Positions 48,181-61,214 of a stretch of DNA of 64,000 nucleotides are shown here, piece after piece (within the stretch, counting starts at the first letter, position 1; the number at the start of each line of letters is the position of its first letter). The notes under the pieces were generated by a model that saw only the letters and a program-made list of their open reading frames with translations, did not search any database and was not told where the DNA came from. Source of the stretch: Phenylobacterium sp. (GTDB lineage Bacteria > Pseudomonadota > Alphaproteobacteria > Caulobacterales > Caulobacteraceae). Location: assembly GCA_004799545.1 (NCBI GenBank), contig SSMU01000023.1, forward strand, positions 310,001 through 374,000, in the 5' to 3' direction. The position numbers were made by a program, and so were the translations under genes.

Positions 48181-49668
48181 TTGACCGCCACGTCCAACGT
48201 CCTGCCGGGCGCGCGCCGGCTCGGCTTCCCCACCCGCTTCTTCTACGGCTTCGGCTCGATCGCCTTCGGGGTGAAGGACAACGGCTTCTCCTACTTCCTG
48301 GGCTTCTTCTACGCCCAGGTGGTCGGCCTGCCCGCCGCGACGGTGGGTCTGGCGATCATGTTCGCCTTCATCCTCGACGCCTTCATCGACCCGATCATCG
48401 GCCAGCTCTCGGACAACACCCGCTCGCGGTGGGGCCGCCGGCATCCCTTCATGTACCTCTCGGCCCTGCCCGTGGGCGCCTCCTACCTGTTGCTCTGGAA
48501 CCCGCCGAAGGGCTGGGAGCAGGGGGCGCTGGTCGCCTACCTGGTGGCGGTCGCCATCCTGATCCGCAGCTTCATCAGCTGTTACGAGATCCCCTCGGCG
48601 GCGCTCGCCTCGGAGCTGACCACCGACTACGACGAGCGCACCCGCCTGCTCTCCTGGCGCTATCTGTTCGGCTGGGTGGGCGGGCTGGCGATGTATGGCC
48701 TGGCGCTCTTCGTCTTCCTGAAGCCCGACGCCACCCATTCGGTGGGCCAGCTCAATCCCGCGGGCTACGCCCGCTACGGCCTGTTCGCCGGCGGCCTGAT
48801 GATCTTCGCCATCCTGGTCACCTCGATCGGCACCCACAAGGAGATCCCCAACCTGCGCGCGCCGCCGCACGCACGGGTCACGCTGGGCCAGCTGGCCCGC
48901 GAGATGTTCGGCACGCTGGCCAACCGGACCTTCCTGTTCATCCTCTCCTCGAGCTTCTTCTACGCCATGGGGATCGGGCTCGGCTTCTCGATCAACCTCT
49001 ACTTCTCGACCTACTTCTGGGAGTTCTCGTCGTTCCAGATCGGGCTGTTCACGCCCTCCAGCCTGGCGGCCGCGATCCTCGCCTTCGCCATCGCGCCCAG
49101 GATCGCCCAGCGGTTCGACAAGAAGCCCGCGGCGATGGTCCTGATTCCCCTGGGCCTGCTGATCCTGGTCGCTCCTGTCGTGCTGCGGCTCATGGGCGCC
49201 TTCCTGCCCAACGGCTCGCCGGCGCTCTATCCGACGATCTGGATCCTCAACGTGTTCGGCGTGGGCCTGGGCATCACCGGCTCGATCCTGTTCACCTCGA
49301 TGATCGCCGACGTGGTCGAGGACTCCGAGCTGAAGACCGGCCGCCGGCAGGAGGGGCTGTTCTTCGCCGCCGCCGCCTTCATCAACAAGGCGGTGTCGGG
49401 GATGGGCATCTTCACCTCCGGCATGATCATCGCCGCCATCCACTTCCCGAAGAACGTCAAGCCGGGCGAGGTGCCGCCCGAGATCCTGCGGGCGCTGGGC
49501 CTCACCTATCTGCCGGTGCAGTTCGTGCTCTACGGCCTGACCGTGCTGCTGCTCATGGGTTACAACATCAGCCGCTCCAGCCACGCCGAGACCCTGCGCA
49601 AGCTCGCCGCCGCCGCCGACCTCGCCATCGAGGGCGAACCGCCGGCCACTGATGCGAAGCTGAGCTAG
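48181..49668 (+). CDS. MFS transporter, GPH family (glycoside/sodium symporter type)
   Basis: 495 aa from a TTG with GGGAGG 6 nt upstream. DAFIDPIIGQLSDNTRSRWGRRHPFMYLSALPVGASYLLLW is the GPH signature; EDSELKTGRRQEGLFFAAAAFINK in the second half also fits. Imports a sugar or related solute with a cation. Confidence 0.9.
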   Translation: MTATSNVLPGARRLGFPTRFFYGFGSIAFGVKDNGFSYFLGFFYAQVVGLPAATVGLAIMFAFILDAFIDPIIGQLSDNTRSRWGRRHPFMYLSALPVGASYLLLWNPPKGWEQGALVAYLVAVAILIRSFISCYEIPSAALASELTTDYDERTRLLSWRYLFGWVGGLAMYGLALFVFLKPDATHSVGQLNPAGYARYGLFAGGLMIFAILVTSIGTHKEIPNLRAPPHARVTLGQLAREMFGTLANRTFLFILSSSFFYAMGIGLGFSINLYFSTYFWEFSSFQIGLFTPSSLAAAILAFAIAPRIAQRFDKKPAAMVLIPLGLLILVAPVVLRLMGAFLPNGSPALYPTIWILNVFGVGLGITGSILFTSMIADVVEDSELKTGRRQEGLFFAAAAFINKAVSGMGIFTSGMIIAAIHFPKNVKPGEVPPEILRALGLTYLPVQFVLYGLTVLLLMGYNISRSSHAETLRKLAAAADLAIEGEPPATDAKLS

Positions 49669-49676
49669 GTCTTCGT

Positions 49677-49728
49677 CTTGCCGCGCAGCCGGACGCGAAG
49701 GTGGTTCCCACCTTTGCTGGCCGTCGCT
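49677..49728. repeat. Dispersed repeat E, copy 2
   Basis: Close copy of the repeat at 43721 with compensating changes in the hairpin (GGTGG/CCACC against AGTGG/CCACT). It overlaps the TetR stop codon. Confidence 0.9.
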
Positions 49729-50950
49729 AGCGCTCGAAGAGGCCCATCAGCAGCGGCCGCGCGAACACCGCCGGCGCCTGCTTCTGGGTCACGCCCGGCA
49801 CCCAGGCGCCGAGCTCGGCGCCGGCGTTGAGGGTGGCGTTCAGCATCTGGGCGGCGATGAACGGGTCCACCGGCCGGATCGAGCCCTCGGCGATGCCGTC
49901 GGAGATCATCGAAGCGAAACGGTCGGAGACCCGGTTCGACCGGCCGACCATCTTGTGGCGGATGGTCTCCGGCAAGGCGCTGAGCGCCGAGGTCCTGAGC
50001 AGCGGCCCGTGCTCGGACAGCTGGAATTCGGCGAGCGTCGCCGCGGCGCTAGAGATCCGCGTCCACTGGTCGCCGGGCAGCTCCATGGCCAGCCGCTGCA
50101 CCCGGCGCATGACCTCGAAGGTCCGCTCGAAGCAACTGACCACCAGATCGTCCTTGGCGTCGTTGTGGTGGTAGAAACTGCCCTTGGTGACGTTGAGCGC
50201 CGCAGAGATCTTGTCCACCGAGGCGCCTCGGTAGCCGGAGGTGTTGATCAGCCGCGTCGCGGCCAGCAGGAAGGTCTCGCGGCCGATCTCCTGCCGGTCC
50301 TGTGGGGCGAGCTCCGCCAGGGCGATGGGGGCCGGGGCCCAGACCGCGCCCTCGGCCGCCAGGCCGCCCACCAGAGTGTCGAACATCCGCTCGCGGATCC
50401 GCGGATAGTCTTCCGGATCGTATTTCGGTAGCCAGGCGGCGGCCCAGAATAGCTGCTCCAGCAGCAAGTGGGTCCGCGCCGTGCGCCGTCCGCGGGACAG
50501 CCAGTCGAGCTCGGGGGCGTCGAACACCTGCCGCACCCGCCGGAACAGCACCATGAAGGTCTGGAACACCGGCTCGAACACCGGCGGGCTCAGGGCGCGC
50601 AGATCCGAGAGCACGGGCAGGGGCGGCGCGCCGCGGGCGGTCTGGCGCACGCGCTCCAGATAGAGGTCGAGCAGGATGTGCAGCCGCTCCTCAGGCGTCG
50701 GCGCCTTCAACGCCCCCTGGACCATGGCGTCGATGGCCTCGATGCCACGCGCCATGCAGGCCGCCGCCAGGTCGTCCTTGCGCTTGAAATAGTAGGTGAC
50801 GCTGGTGGTCGACAGGCCGACCGCGGCCGCCACGTCGCCCAGCGTCAGGCCCTTCACCCCGCGGGCGTTGAGCAGCACCGTCGCCGCGTCGAGGATCGCC
50901 GCCCGCTTGCGCTCGAACCGGTCGGTCGGCCGGGCCATCATACGCTGCAT
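49727..50950 (-). CDS. Tandem (double) TetR-family transcriptional regulator
   Basis: 407 aa from the ATG at 50950 (AGGAG 11 nt upstream), about twice normal TetR length. First HTH at about residues 14-57 (KRAAILDAATVLLNARGVKG...VGLSTTSVTYYFKRKDDL), a first ligand domain, then a second HTH at about 210-255 (RETFLLAATRLINTSGYRG...LNVTKGSFYHHNDAKDDL) and second ligand domain. A fused pair may make an intramolecular pseudo-dimer. Its targets are unknown; the divergent neighbour is 68 bp away on the same strand. Confidence 0.88.
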   Translation of the reverse strand: MQRMMARPTDRFERKRAAILDAATVLLNARGVKGLTLGDVAAAVGLSTTSVTYYFKRKDDLAAACMARGIEAIDAMVQGALKAPTPEERLHILLDLYLERVRQTARGAPPLPVLSDLRALSPPVFEPVFQTFMVLFRRVRQVFDAPELDWLSRGRRTARTHLLLEQLFWAAAWLPKYDPEDYPRIRERMFDTLVGGLAAEGAVWAPAPIALAELAPQDRQEIGRETFLLAATRLINTSGYRGASVDKISAALNVTKGSFYHHNDAKDDLVVSCFERTFEVMRRVQRLAMELPGDQWTRISSAAATLAEFQLSEHGPLLRTSALSALPETIRHKMVGRSNRVSDRFASMISDGIAEGSIRPVDPFIAAQMLNATLNAGAELGAWVPGVTQKQAPAVFARPLLMGLFER

Positions 50951-51017
50951 CGACGAACGCACTCCTCAGTCCGCCATCTGTGCATGTGGCCTGGCCTTAT
51001 GCCAGCCCTATGCCGCG

Positions 51018-52445
51018 TCAGGAGGAGGCGAACGGATAGGGCGAGATCGACTTGGAGAAGTCGTCGACGGTGAGCGTCCGGTTGATCGGCTCGGCGGCGC
51101 GCTGCGGGCAGGCCGGGCGCTCGCAGATCCGGCAGGCCGGGCCGATCGGCGTGGCCACCGGCGCGGCCAGGTCGAGGCCCCGCGAATAGACCAGCCGCTC
51201 GGCGTATTTCAGTTCGCAGCCCATGCCGATGGCCAGGTCGGACTCCTCGCCGGCGTAGGGGGTGGCGACCCGCTCCACCGTGCGGGCGATAGTGAAATAC
51301 CGCTCCCCATCCGGCGTCTCGATCACCTGGCTGATGATCCGGCCAGGCGTGCGGAAGCTGGAGTGGATGTTCCAGCGCGGGCAGGCGCCGCCGAAACGGG
51401 AGAAGGGGAAGGCCGAACCGGCGAACCGCTTGGAGATGTTGCCGGCCGAATCCACCCGCACCATGAAGAAGGGCACGCCACGCTGACCCGGCCGCGCCAG
51501 CGTGGTCAGCCGGTGGCAGGCCTGCTCGAACGAAACCCCGAACCGGGCGCGGACCAAGTCGATGTCGTAGGCCGTGCGTTCGGCCGCCTCGTGGAAGGCC
51601 GCGTAGGGCATGAGCACGGCGGCGGCCAGGTAGTTGGCCAGCGACACCTTCAAGAGGTTGCGAGTCGGCCGGTCGGGCGGCGCGGCGCGGTCCGCCAGGC
51701 CGTCCAGCAGCGCCCCATGCTCCAGCACCGCCAGCTGGTAGGCGAGGGCGAAGGCGCGCCCGGCCCCGGTCAGCAGCTCCGACAGGAACAGCCGGCGGCG
51801 GTGATAGTCGAAACGGCGCAGGCTCTCCGGCAGCACGTCGACGGGCGCCACGCGGACGCCGATGCCGTGCCGCTTCATCAGCCGCTCGCGCGCCGCCGCG
51901 GCGAAGTCATCGGACTTCAGCTCGGCCGACAGCGCCTCCGCCGCCGCCTCGAGGTCGCCGAAATGGTTCTTCTGCGCCTGGATGAAGTCGCGCACCCAGT
52001 CCGACGGCGAGGCCTGCTCGAAGGTGCCGTCCTCGGGCCGCCCGATCGCCCCCAGCTCCGAGAGCCGGCGCTTGTCGAGGTAGGCGCGGTAGAGCCGCAC
52101 GATGGCCTCGGCGACGCCCGGCGCGCTCTCCGCGACTTCCGAGATCTCGTGCCGCGGCACGCCCAGGTCGCGGAACATCTGGTCCGACAGAACCTCCGTC
52201 AGGTCGGTGGCGCTGCCGCCTTCGGAATCGGAAGCCAGGCTCTTGAGGTCGAGGTCATAGGCCTCCGCGAGCCGCAGCAGCACCTGGGCCGTCACCGGCC
52301 GCTGGTTGCGCTCCAGCAGGTTCAGATAGCTGGGCGAGACGCCGAGGTCCTCGGCCATGCGGGTCTGGGTCAGGCCGAGCTCGCGGCGCAGGCGCTTCAG
52401 GCGCGCGCCCAGAAACAGCTTCCGGTCTGTGGTGACGCTCGGCAT
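51018..52445 (-). CDS. RamB-like XRE regulator of short-chain fatty acid metabolism
   Basis: 475 aa. N-terminal XRE HTH (RLKRLRRELGLTQTRMAEDLGVSPSYLNLLERNQRP), a DUF955-like middle domain with an altered HExxH region, and a C-terminal DUF2083-type region ending CRICERPACPQR, where four Cys may bind a cluster. RamB in actinobacteria controls aceA/aceB and acetate genes; this gene is divergent from aceA. Dyads between them are candidate operators. Confidence 0.9.
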   Translation of the reverse strand: MPSVTTDRKLFLGARLKRLRRELGLTQTRMAEDLGVSPSYLNLLERNQRPVTAQVLLRLAEAYDLDLKSLASDSEGGSATDLTEVLSDQMFRDLGVPRHEISEVAESAPGVAEAIVRLYRAYLDKRRLSELGAIGRPEDGTFEQASPSDWVRDFIQAQKNHFGDLEAAAEALSAELKSDDFAAAARERLMKRHGIGVRVAPVDVLPESLRRFDYHRRRLFLSELLTGAGRAFALAYQLAVLEHGALLDGLADRAAPPDRPTRNLLKVSLANYLAAAVLMPYAAFHEAAERTAYDIDLVRARFGVSFEQACHRLTTLARPGQRGVPFFMVRVDSAGNISKRFAGSAFPFSRFGGACPRWNIHSSFRTPGRIISQVIETPDGERYFTIARTVERVATPYAGEESDLAIGMGCELKYAERLVYSRGLDLAAPVATPIGPACRICERPACPQRAAEPINRTLTVDDFSKSISPYPFASS

Positions 52446-52455
52446 CTTGTCGGAT

Positions 52456-52495
52456 TGTCACAAATTGACAGAATTGACAATGTCTAACTGTGACA
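52456..52495. promoter_or_regulatory. Two tandem TGTC-N7-GACA dyads in the aceA promoter region
   Basis: TGTC-ACAAATT-GACA at 52456-52470 and TGTC-TAACTGT-GACA at 52481-52495, start-to-start 25 bp. Both lie within 51 bp of the regulator start. They are good candidates for the RamB-like protein's operators. Confidence 0.6.
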
Positions 52496-52614
52496 GCAAC
52501 GCCTTTTCGCAACGGCCAAGCCCGTTCGCACGTGCGATATCAGGCATTAGGTGCGGGCCAGGGCTTGTCACAACCAGGCCCGACCGTTTGTCGGATTAGT
52601 CGCGGAAGAGCCAG

Positions 52615-54207
52615 ATGTCCTACCAAGACCACATCATCGAGATGAGCCAGCTCATCAAGAGCAAGAACGGAACCTGGGACGGCATCAGCGCCGAGGCCGT
52701 GGCCCGCATGCGGCTGCAGAACCGCTTCAAGACCGGCCTGGAGATCGCCCGCTACACCGCCGACATCATGCGCAAGGACATGGCCGCCTACGACGAGGAT
52801 CCGGCCAACTACACCCAATCCCTGGGCTGCTGGCACGGCTTCATCGCCCAGCAGAAGCTGATCTCGATCAAGAAGCACTTCGGCACCACCGAGCGGAAGT
52901 ACATCTACCTCTCGGGCTGGATGGTGGCCGCGCTGCGCTCCGAGTTCGGGCCGCTGCCCGACCAGTCGATGCACGAGAAGACCTCGGTGCCGGCGCTGAT
53001 CGAGGAAATCTACACCTTCCTGAAGCAGGCCGACGCCCGCGAGCTCGGCGGGCTGTTCCGCGAACTCGACGCCGCCGGCGCGGCCGGCGACGCAGCGAAG
53101 CAGGAGCAGCTGATCGAGGCCATCGACGGCTTCCAGACCCACGTGGTGCCGATCATCGCCGACATCGACGCCGGCTTCGGCAACGCGGAAGCCACCTACC
53201 TGCTGGCCAAGAAGATGATCGAGGCCGGCGCCTGCGCCCTGCAGATCGAGAACCAGGTCTCCGACGAGAAGCAGTGCGGCCACCAGGACGGCAAGGTCAC
53301 CGTCCCGCACGACGACTTCCTGGCGAAGGTCCGGGCCGTCCGCTACGCCTTCCTGGAGCTGGGGATCGACAACGGCGTCGTCGTCACCCGCACCGACAGC
53401 CTGGGCGCGGGCCTGACCAAGCAAATCGCCGTCAGCCACCAGCCCGGCGACATCGGCGACCAGTACAACGCCTTCCTCGATTGCGAGGAGATCGACCCGG
53501 CCGACATGAAGAACGGCGACGTGGTGCTGAACCGCGGCGGCAAGCTGCTGCGGCCCAAGCGCCTGCCGTCCAACCTGTTCCAGTTCCGCGCCGGCACCGG
53601 CGAGGATCGCTGCGTGCTCGACAGCATCACGTCGCTTCAGAACGGCGCGGACCTCCTGTGGATCGAGACCGAGAAGCCGCACATCGATCAGATCGCCGGC
53701 ATGATGGACCGCATCCGTGCGGTCATCCCCAACGCCAAGCTCGCCTACAACAACTCGCCGTCATTCAACTGGACGCTGAACTTCCGCCAGCAGGTGTTCG
53801 ACGCCTGGGCGAAGGCGGGCAAGGACGTCTCGGCCTACGACCGCGAGAAGTTGATGAGCGTTGACTACGACGCGACCGCGCTGGCCATCGAGGCCGACGA
53901 GCGCATCCGCACCTTCCAGGCGGACGCCGCCAAGCGGGCCGGCATCTTCCACCACCTGATCACCCTGCCGACCTATCACACCGCCGCGCTCTCGACCGAC
54001 AACCTGGCCCGCGAGTACTTCGGCAACCAGGGCATGCTGGGCTATGTGCTGGGCGTCCAGCGCCAGGAGATCCGCCAGGGCATCGCCTGCGTGCGGCACC
54101 AGAACATGTCGGGCTCGGACATCGGCGACGACCACAAGGAAGCCTTCGCCGGCGAGGCGGCGCTGAAGGCCGGCGGCGTCCACAACACCATGAACCAGTT
54201 CGCATAG
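52615..54207 (+). CDS. aceA: Isocitrate lyase
   Basis: 530 aa, the long form seen in Pseudomonas. Catalytic loop KQCGH (219-223; KKCGH in many), DIDAGFGN and NNSPSFNW are present. Splits isocitrate to glyoxylate and succinate for growth on acetyl-CoA. Divergent from a RamB-like regulator. Followed by DUF4170 in the same transcript. Confidence 0.97.
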   Translation: MSYQDHIIEMSQLIKSKNGTWDGISAEAVARMRLQNRFKTGLEIARYTADIMRKDMAAYDEDPANYTQSLGCWHGFIAQQKLISIKKHFGTTERKYIYLSGWMVAALRSEFGPLPDQSMHEKTSVPALIEEIYTFLKQADARELGGLFRELDAAGAAGDAAKQEQLIEAIDGFQTHVVPIIADIDAGFGNAEATYLLAKKMIEAGACALQIENQVSDEKQCGHQDGKVTVPHDDFLAKVRAVRYAFLELGIDNGVVVTRTDSLGAGLTKQIAVSHQPGDIGDQYNAFLDCEEIDPADMKNGDVVLNRGGKLLRPKRLPSNLFQFRAGTGEDRCVLDSITSLQNGADLLWIETEKPHIDQIAGMMDRIRAVIPNAKLAYNNSPSFNWTLNFRQQVFDAWAKAGKDVSAYDREKLMSVDYDATALAIEADERIRTFQADAAKRAGIFHHLITLPTYHTAALSTDNLAREYFGNQGMLGYVLGVQRQEIRQGIACVRHQNMSGSDIGDDHKEAFAGEAALKAGGVHNTMNQFA

Positions 54208-54219
54208 GAGCCGGCGGCC

Positions 54220-54429
54220 ATGATGACCACGGAACGGTTCTGGGTGGTCGGCGGCGAATACAGCTGCGTCGCCTTCAAGACCCTGAAGACCGGCGTCCCT
54301 GAGGTGCTGGGCCCCTACGAGACGCGCGACCAGGCCCGGGACGCGTGGCGGCGGATCTCCGATCGGACCCGCAGCTGCGCCACCGCCCGCTACGCCATCG
54401 CTACCGAGCAGCTCACCCTGCCGAACTGA
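54220..54429 (+). CDS. DUF4170 family small protein
   Basis: 69 aa, FWVVGGEYSC, GPYETRDQARDAWRRIS: the DUF4170 pattern. It follows aceA by 12 bp and is common in alphaproteobacteria. Function unknown. Confidence 0.85.
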   Translation: MMTTERFWVVGGEYSCVAFKTLKTGVPEVLGPYETRDQARDAWRRISDRTRSCATARYAIATEQLTLPN

Positions 54430-54443
54430 TACGATCGAGACCT

Positions 54444-54478
54444 GGCTCCTCGCGGCGCGAGCCGCGGGGGGCCCTTTT
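54444..54478 (+). terminator. Intrinsic terminator between aceA-DUF4170 and aceB
   Basis: GGCTCCTCGCGGC-GCGA-GCCGCGGGGGGCC (13 pairs, two G-T) followed by CTTTT. It leaves only 21 bp to the aceB start. Confidence 0.85.
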
Positions 54479-54499
54479 CTTCTCTCCGGAGAGCGTTCC

Positions 54500-56101
<1,602 letters not shown>

Positions 56102-56108
56102 GTTTCGG

Positions 56109-56226
56109 AGCGTCATCCCACGGTCGCGCGCCAGCGCGATCCGGGGGACCCAAGCGACGGATCTCCAGTTGGCGACTCGGCTTGGGTCACCCGGATCAGC
56201 CTCGCGGCTGACCCGGTGATGACGCT
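56109..56226. repeat. 118-bp extragenic inverted repeat between convergent genes
   Basis: Outer arms AGCGTCATC/GATGACGCT; inner 18-bp arms (56138-56155, 56180-56197) with one mismatch, core GGGACCCAAGC. A REP-like unit, may act as a bidirectional terminator. Confidence 0.85.
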
Positions 56227-56240
56227 GTGATTTTGGACCG

Positions 56241-57032
56241 CTACCCCGCAGCCCCCACCGCCGGCAGGCTGGCGAGCGCCACGCCGCCATCCACCGGGAT
56301 GGTGACGCCGACCACATAGTCGCCGGCCCGGGAGGCCAGGTAGATGGCGACGGCGGCCATGTCGTCGTCGCGGCCGATGCGGCCCTGCGGGATCGCCTTG
56401 GCCACCACATCTCCGTGGTCGCGGGCGGCGCGGTTCATGCTGGAGGCGAAGGCGCCGGGGGCGATGGCGGTGACCAGGATCTGGTCCTTCACCAGGGTCG
56501 CGGCCATGCGGCGGGTCAGGTAGATCAGCGCCGACTTGGACGCGTGGTAGGAATAGGTCTCCAGCGGATTGAGGAAGATGCCATCGATCGAGGCGACGTT
56601 GATCACCTTGGCCGGCCGCTCCGCGCTCGCCGCCTTCTTCAGCGCGCCGTGCAGCGCCTGGGTGAGGAAGAAGGGCGATTTCAGATTCAGGTCCATCACC
56701 TTGTCCCAGCCGCTCTCCGGGAATTCGTCGAAGGGCGCGCCCCAGGCGGCGCCGGCGTTGTTGACCAGGATGTCGAGCTTGTCCTCCTGCGCCATGTAGC
56801 GTTCGGCCAGCGATTTCACGCCCTCCACGGTCGAGACGTCCTGCGGCAGCGAGATGCACTTCGGCCCCAGCTCGGCGGCGGTGGCGTCGCAATCGCCGGC
56901 CTTGCGGGAGGAGATGTAGACCTTGTCGACCCCGGCCTCGATGAAGCCCTTGACGATCATCTTGCCGATGCCGCGCGAGCCGCCGGTGACCAGGGCCGTA
57001 CGGCCCTTCAGTGAGAACAGATCGAGCGACAT
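56241..57032 (-). CDS. SDR family oxidoreductase
   Basis: 263 aa from the ATG at 57032 (GGGGAGGGG upstream). TGGSRGIGKMI, NNAGAAWG, catalytic Ser in NVASIDG and YHASK. FabG-like. Divergent from fadBA, with the shared operator-like motif between, hence probably an acyl chain-related enzyme. Confidence 0.9.
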   Translation of the reverse strand: MSLDLFSLKGRTALVTGGSRGIGKMIVKGFIEAGVDKVYISSRKAGDCDATAAELGPKCISLPQDVSTVEGVKSLAERYMAQEDKLDILVNNAGAAWGAPFDEFPESGWDKVMDLNLKSPFFLTQALHGALKKAASAERPAKVINVASIDGIFLNPLETYSYHASKSALIYLTRRMAATLVKDQILVTAIAPGAFASSMNRAARDHGDVVAKAIPQGRIGRDDDMAAVAIYLASRAGDYVVGVTIPVDGGVALASLPAVGAAG

Positions 57033-57158
57033 GGCGCCCCTCCCCTTGCTTTGTTCCGATGAGCGTCTTTGGGACCTCTTTAGACCATCCCACCGCCTTG
57101 GCCAGACGCCAAAACCCGGGCAGCACAATTGACTCGCGGGCCTTCGCCGAGGCCTATA

Positions 57159-57172
57159 ACAAGCGTTTGAAT
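57159..57172. promoter_or_regulatory. Candidate fatty-acid-responsive operator in the fadBA/SDR region
   Basis: ACAAGCGTTTGAAT, a near-palindrome (CAAGCGTTTG), beside a CTATAAC possible -10. The same sequence (one change) is found at 17223 upstream of the acyl-CoA dehydrogenase. Confidence 0.5.
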
Positions 57173-57228
57173 TCGTGGCCGCCGGTCTCAATGAGTGGCC
57201 TGTTCCAAATCATTTCGAGGACGCCTGC

Positions 57229-59304
<2,076 letters not shown>

Positions 59305-59325
59305 GATTGACCAGAGGACCCCCCC

Positions 59326-60531
59326 ATGCGTGAAGCCGTCATCGTCGCCGCCAAGCGGACCCCCATCGGCAAGGCCTATCGCGGCGCCTTCAACAACACC
59401 TACGGCGCGACGCTCGCCGCCGAGTCGATCCGCGCCGCGGTCGAACAGGCCGGCATCGATCCCGGCGAAGTCGACGACGTGGCGTTCGGCTGCGCGCTCG
59501 AACAGGGCACCACCGGCAACAACATCGCCCGCCAGGCGGCGCTGCGCGCGGGCCTGCCCAACACCGTCTCCGGCATGACCATGGACCGGCAGTGCTCGTC
59601 CGGCCTGATGGGCATCGCCACGGCCGCCAAGTACGTCATCAACGACGGCGCCCCGATCGCCATCGGCGGCGGCGTCGAAAGTATCTCCCTGGTCCAGAAC
59701 GACAAGGTGAACCGCTTCATGGCGTCGGACCCTTGGCTGCGCGAGCACGTGCCGGAGCTGGCCACCTCGATGATCGAGACCGCCGAGATCGTCGCCGAGC
59801 GCTACGGCGTCTCCCGCGAGGCGCAGGACGAATACGCCCTGCAGTCCCAGCAGCGCACCGCCCAGGCCCAGGCCGACGGCCGCTTCGCCAACGAGATCGT
59901 CTCGGTCACCACGGTCATGAAGGTGCTGGTCAACAAGGAGACCGGCGAGACGGCCGACAAGGAGATCACCATCACCGCCGATGAGGGCAACCGGCCCCAG
60001 ACCACGCTGGAGGACCTCAAGAAGCTGAACCCGGTGTTCAAGGGCGGCCGCTACGTCGCCGAGGGCAAGTTCGTCACCGCTGGCAACGCCTCGCAGCTCT
60101 CCGACGGCTCGGCCGCCGTGGTGCTGATGGAGCGCAAGGAGGCCGAGAAGCGCGGCCTCGCCCCGCTCGGCGCCTACCGCGGCATGGCGGTGGCCGGTTG
60201 CGGACCGGAAGAAATGGGTATCGGTCCGGTGTTTGCGATACCCAAGCTGCTGGAGCGCAACGGCTTGAAGATCGACGACATCGACCTCTGGGAGCTCAAC
60301 GAGGCCTTCGCCAGCCAGGTGCTCTACTGCCGCGACAAGCTCGGCATCCCCAACGAGAAGCTGAACGTCAACGGCGGCTCGATCTCCATCGGCCACCCCT
60401 ATGGCATGACCGGCGCCCGCTGCACCGCCCACCTGCTCTACGAGGGCAAGCGCCGCGGCGCGAAGTACGGCGTCGTCACCATGTGCGTCGGCGGCGGCAT
60501 GGGCGCGGCAGGATTGTTCGAGATCTTCTAG
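59326..60531 (+). CDS. fadA: Acetyl-CoA acyltransferase (thiolase)
   Basis: 401 aa. Catalytic Cys in DRQCSSGL (about residue 89), [23 protein letters not shown] (His) and CVGGGMG (second Cys). Thiolytic last step of beta-oxidation with FadB. The operon ends in a terminator at 60583. Confidence 0.96.
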   Translation: MREAVIVAAKRTPIGKAYRGAFNNTYGATLAAESIRAAVEQAGIDPGEVDDVAFGCALEQGTTGNNIARQAALRAGLPNTVSGMTMDRQCSSGLMGIATAAKYVINDGAPIAIGGGVESISLVQNDKVNRFMASDPWLREHVPELATSMIETAEIVAERYGVSREAQDEYALQSQQRTAQAQADGRFANEIVSVTTVMKVLVNKETGETADKEITITADEGNRPQTTLEDLKKLNPVFKGGRYVAEGKFVTAGNASQLSDGSAAVVLMERKEAEKRGLAPLGAYRGMAVAGCGPEEMGIGPVFAIPKLLERNGLKIDDIDLWELNEAFASQVLYCRDKLGIPNEKLNVNGGSISIGHPYGMTGARCTAHLLYEGKRRGAKYGVVTMCVGGGMGAAGLFEIF

Positions 60532-60537
60532 GAAGCT

Positions 60538-60576
60538 CCTTCTCCCCTTGTGGGAGAAGGTGTCAGCGAAGCTGAC
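60538..60576. repeat. Dispersed hairpin repeat after fadA
   Basis: CCTTCTCCC/GGGAGAAGG followed by GTCAGC-GAA-GCTGAC; same family as the CTCTCCCC repeats at 5002 and 62617. Confidence 0.8.
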
Positions 60577-60582
60577 GGATGA

Positions 60583-60607
60583 GGGGTCGCGCAGGCGGCC
60601 CCTTTTT
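60583..60607 (+). terminator. fadBA terminator
   Basis: GGGGTCGC-GCAG-GCGGCCCC then five T; one G-T pair. Confidence 0.85.
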
Positions 60608-60620
60608 CGTCGGCGGTGGC

Positions 60621-61214
60621 TTACGCGAAGTCCTTCGCCAGCTCCGCGCGCGCGGCCGGGCTCAGTCCCGCCAGGTGGCTGTAGTGCTCGTGGTCGCAGC
60701 CGATCAGGATGGCCACCGCCGGGTCGCGGAACCGGGCCACATGCGCCGCGTCCAGCGGGAAGCGCAGGAAGTGGACCGACGAGGTCTTGCCGTCCTCCCG
60801 CGTGCGCTCGATGTCGCCTTCCGGCACGCCGCTCATCCGGTCCTCGCCGACCTGGATGAAGAAGCGGTCCTCGACGCCGCCCAGCTTGGCGAGCGTCGCC
60901 GCGCGGCGCACCGGCTCGTCGATCTCGAACAGCACGGTGGCCACCAGCTCGGAGCCCTTCGGGATCAGCGGATTGTAGGCGGCGAGCTCATCGGGGACCT
61001 GGGCCGTGCCGCCCTTCTCGATCAAAAGCATCTCCTGGATCTGGAAGAGCATGGTCTCGTAGCACTCGAAGTGGACGGTGCAGACGGGGCCCAGCTCGAT
61101 CCGCCGCAGCCGCTTGATGGGCAGCAGGGCCGCCCGGCGCTCGCGGCGCACCTTGGCGAACTCGGCGTCGGACATCAGGTCGGCGGGCGTCACTTCGCGG
61201 GCGTCGGCGGGCAT
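60621..61214 (-). CDS. DUF3501 family protein
   Basis: 197 aa from the ATG at 61214, overlapping the Fe-S gene's stop by one base. ELGPVCTVHFECYETMLFQIQEMLLIEKG is the signature. Unknown function; almost always beside a rubrerythrin and a GlpC-like Fe-S protein. Confidence 0.88.
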   Translation of the reverse strand: MPADAREVTPADLMSDAEFAKVRRERRAALLPIKRLRRIELGPVCTVHFECYETMLFQIQEMLLIEKGGTAQVPDELAAYNPLIPKGSELVATVLFEIDEPVRRAATLAKLGGVEDRFFIQVGEDRMSGVPEGDIERTREDGKTSSVHFLRFPLDAAHVARFRDPAVAILIGCDHEHYSHLAGLSPAARAELAKDFA

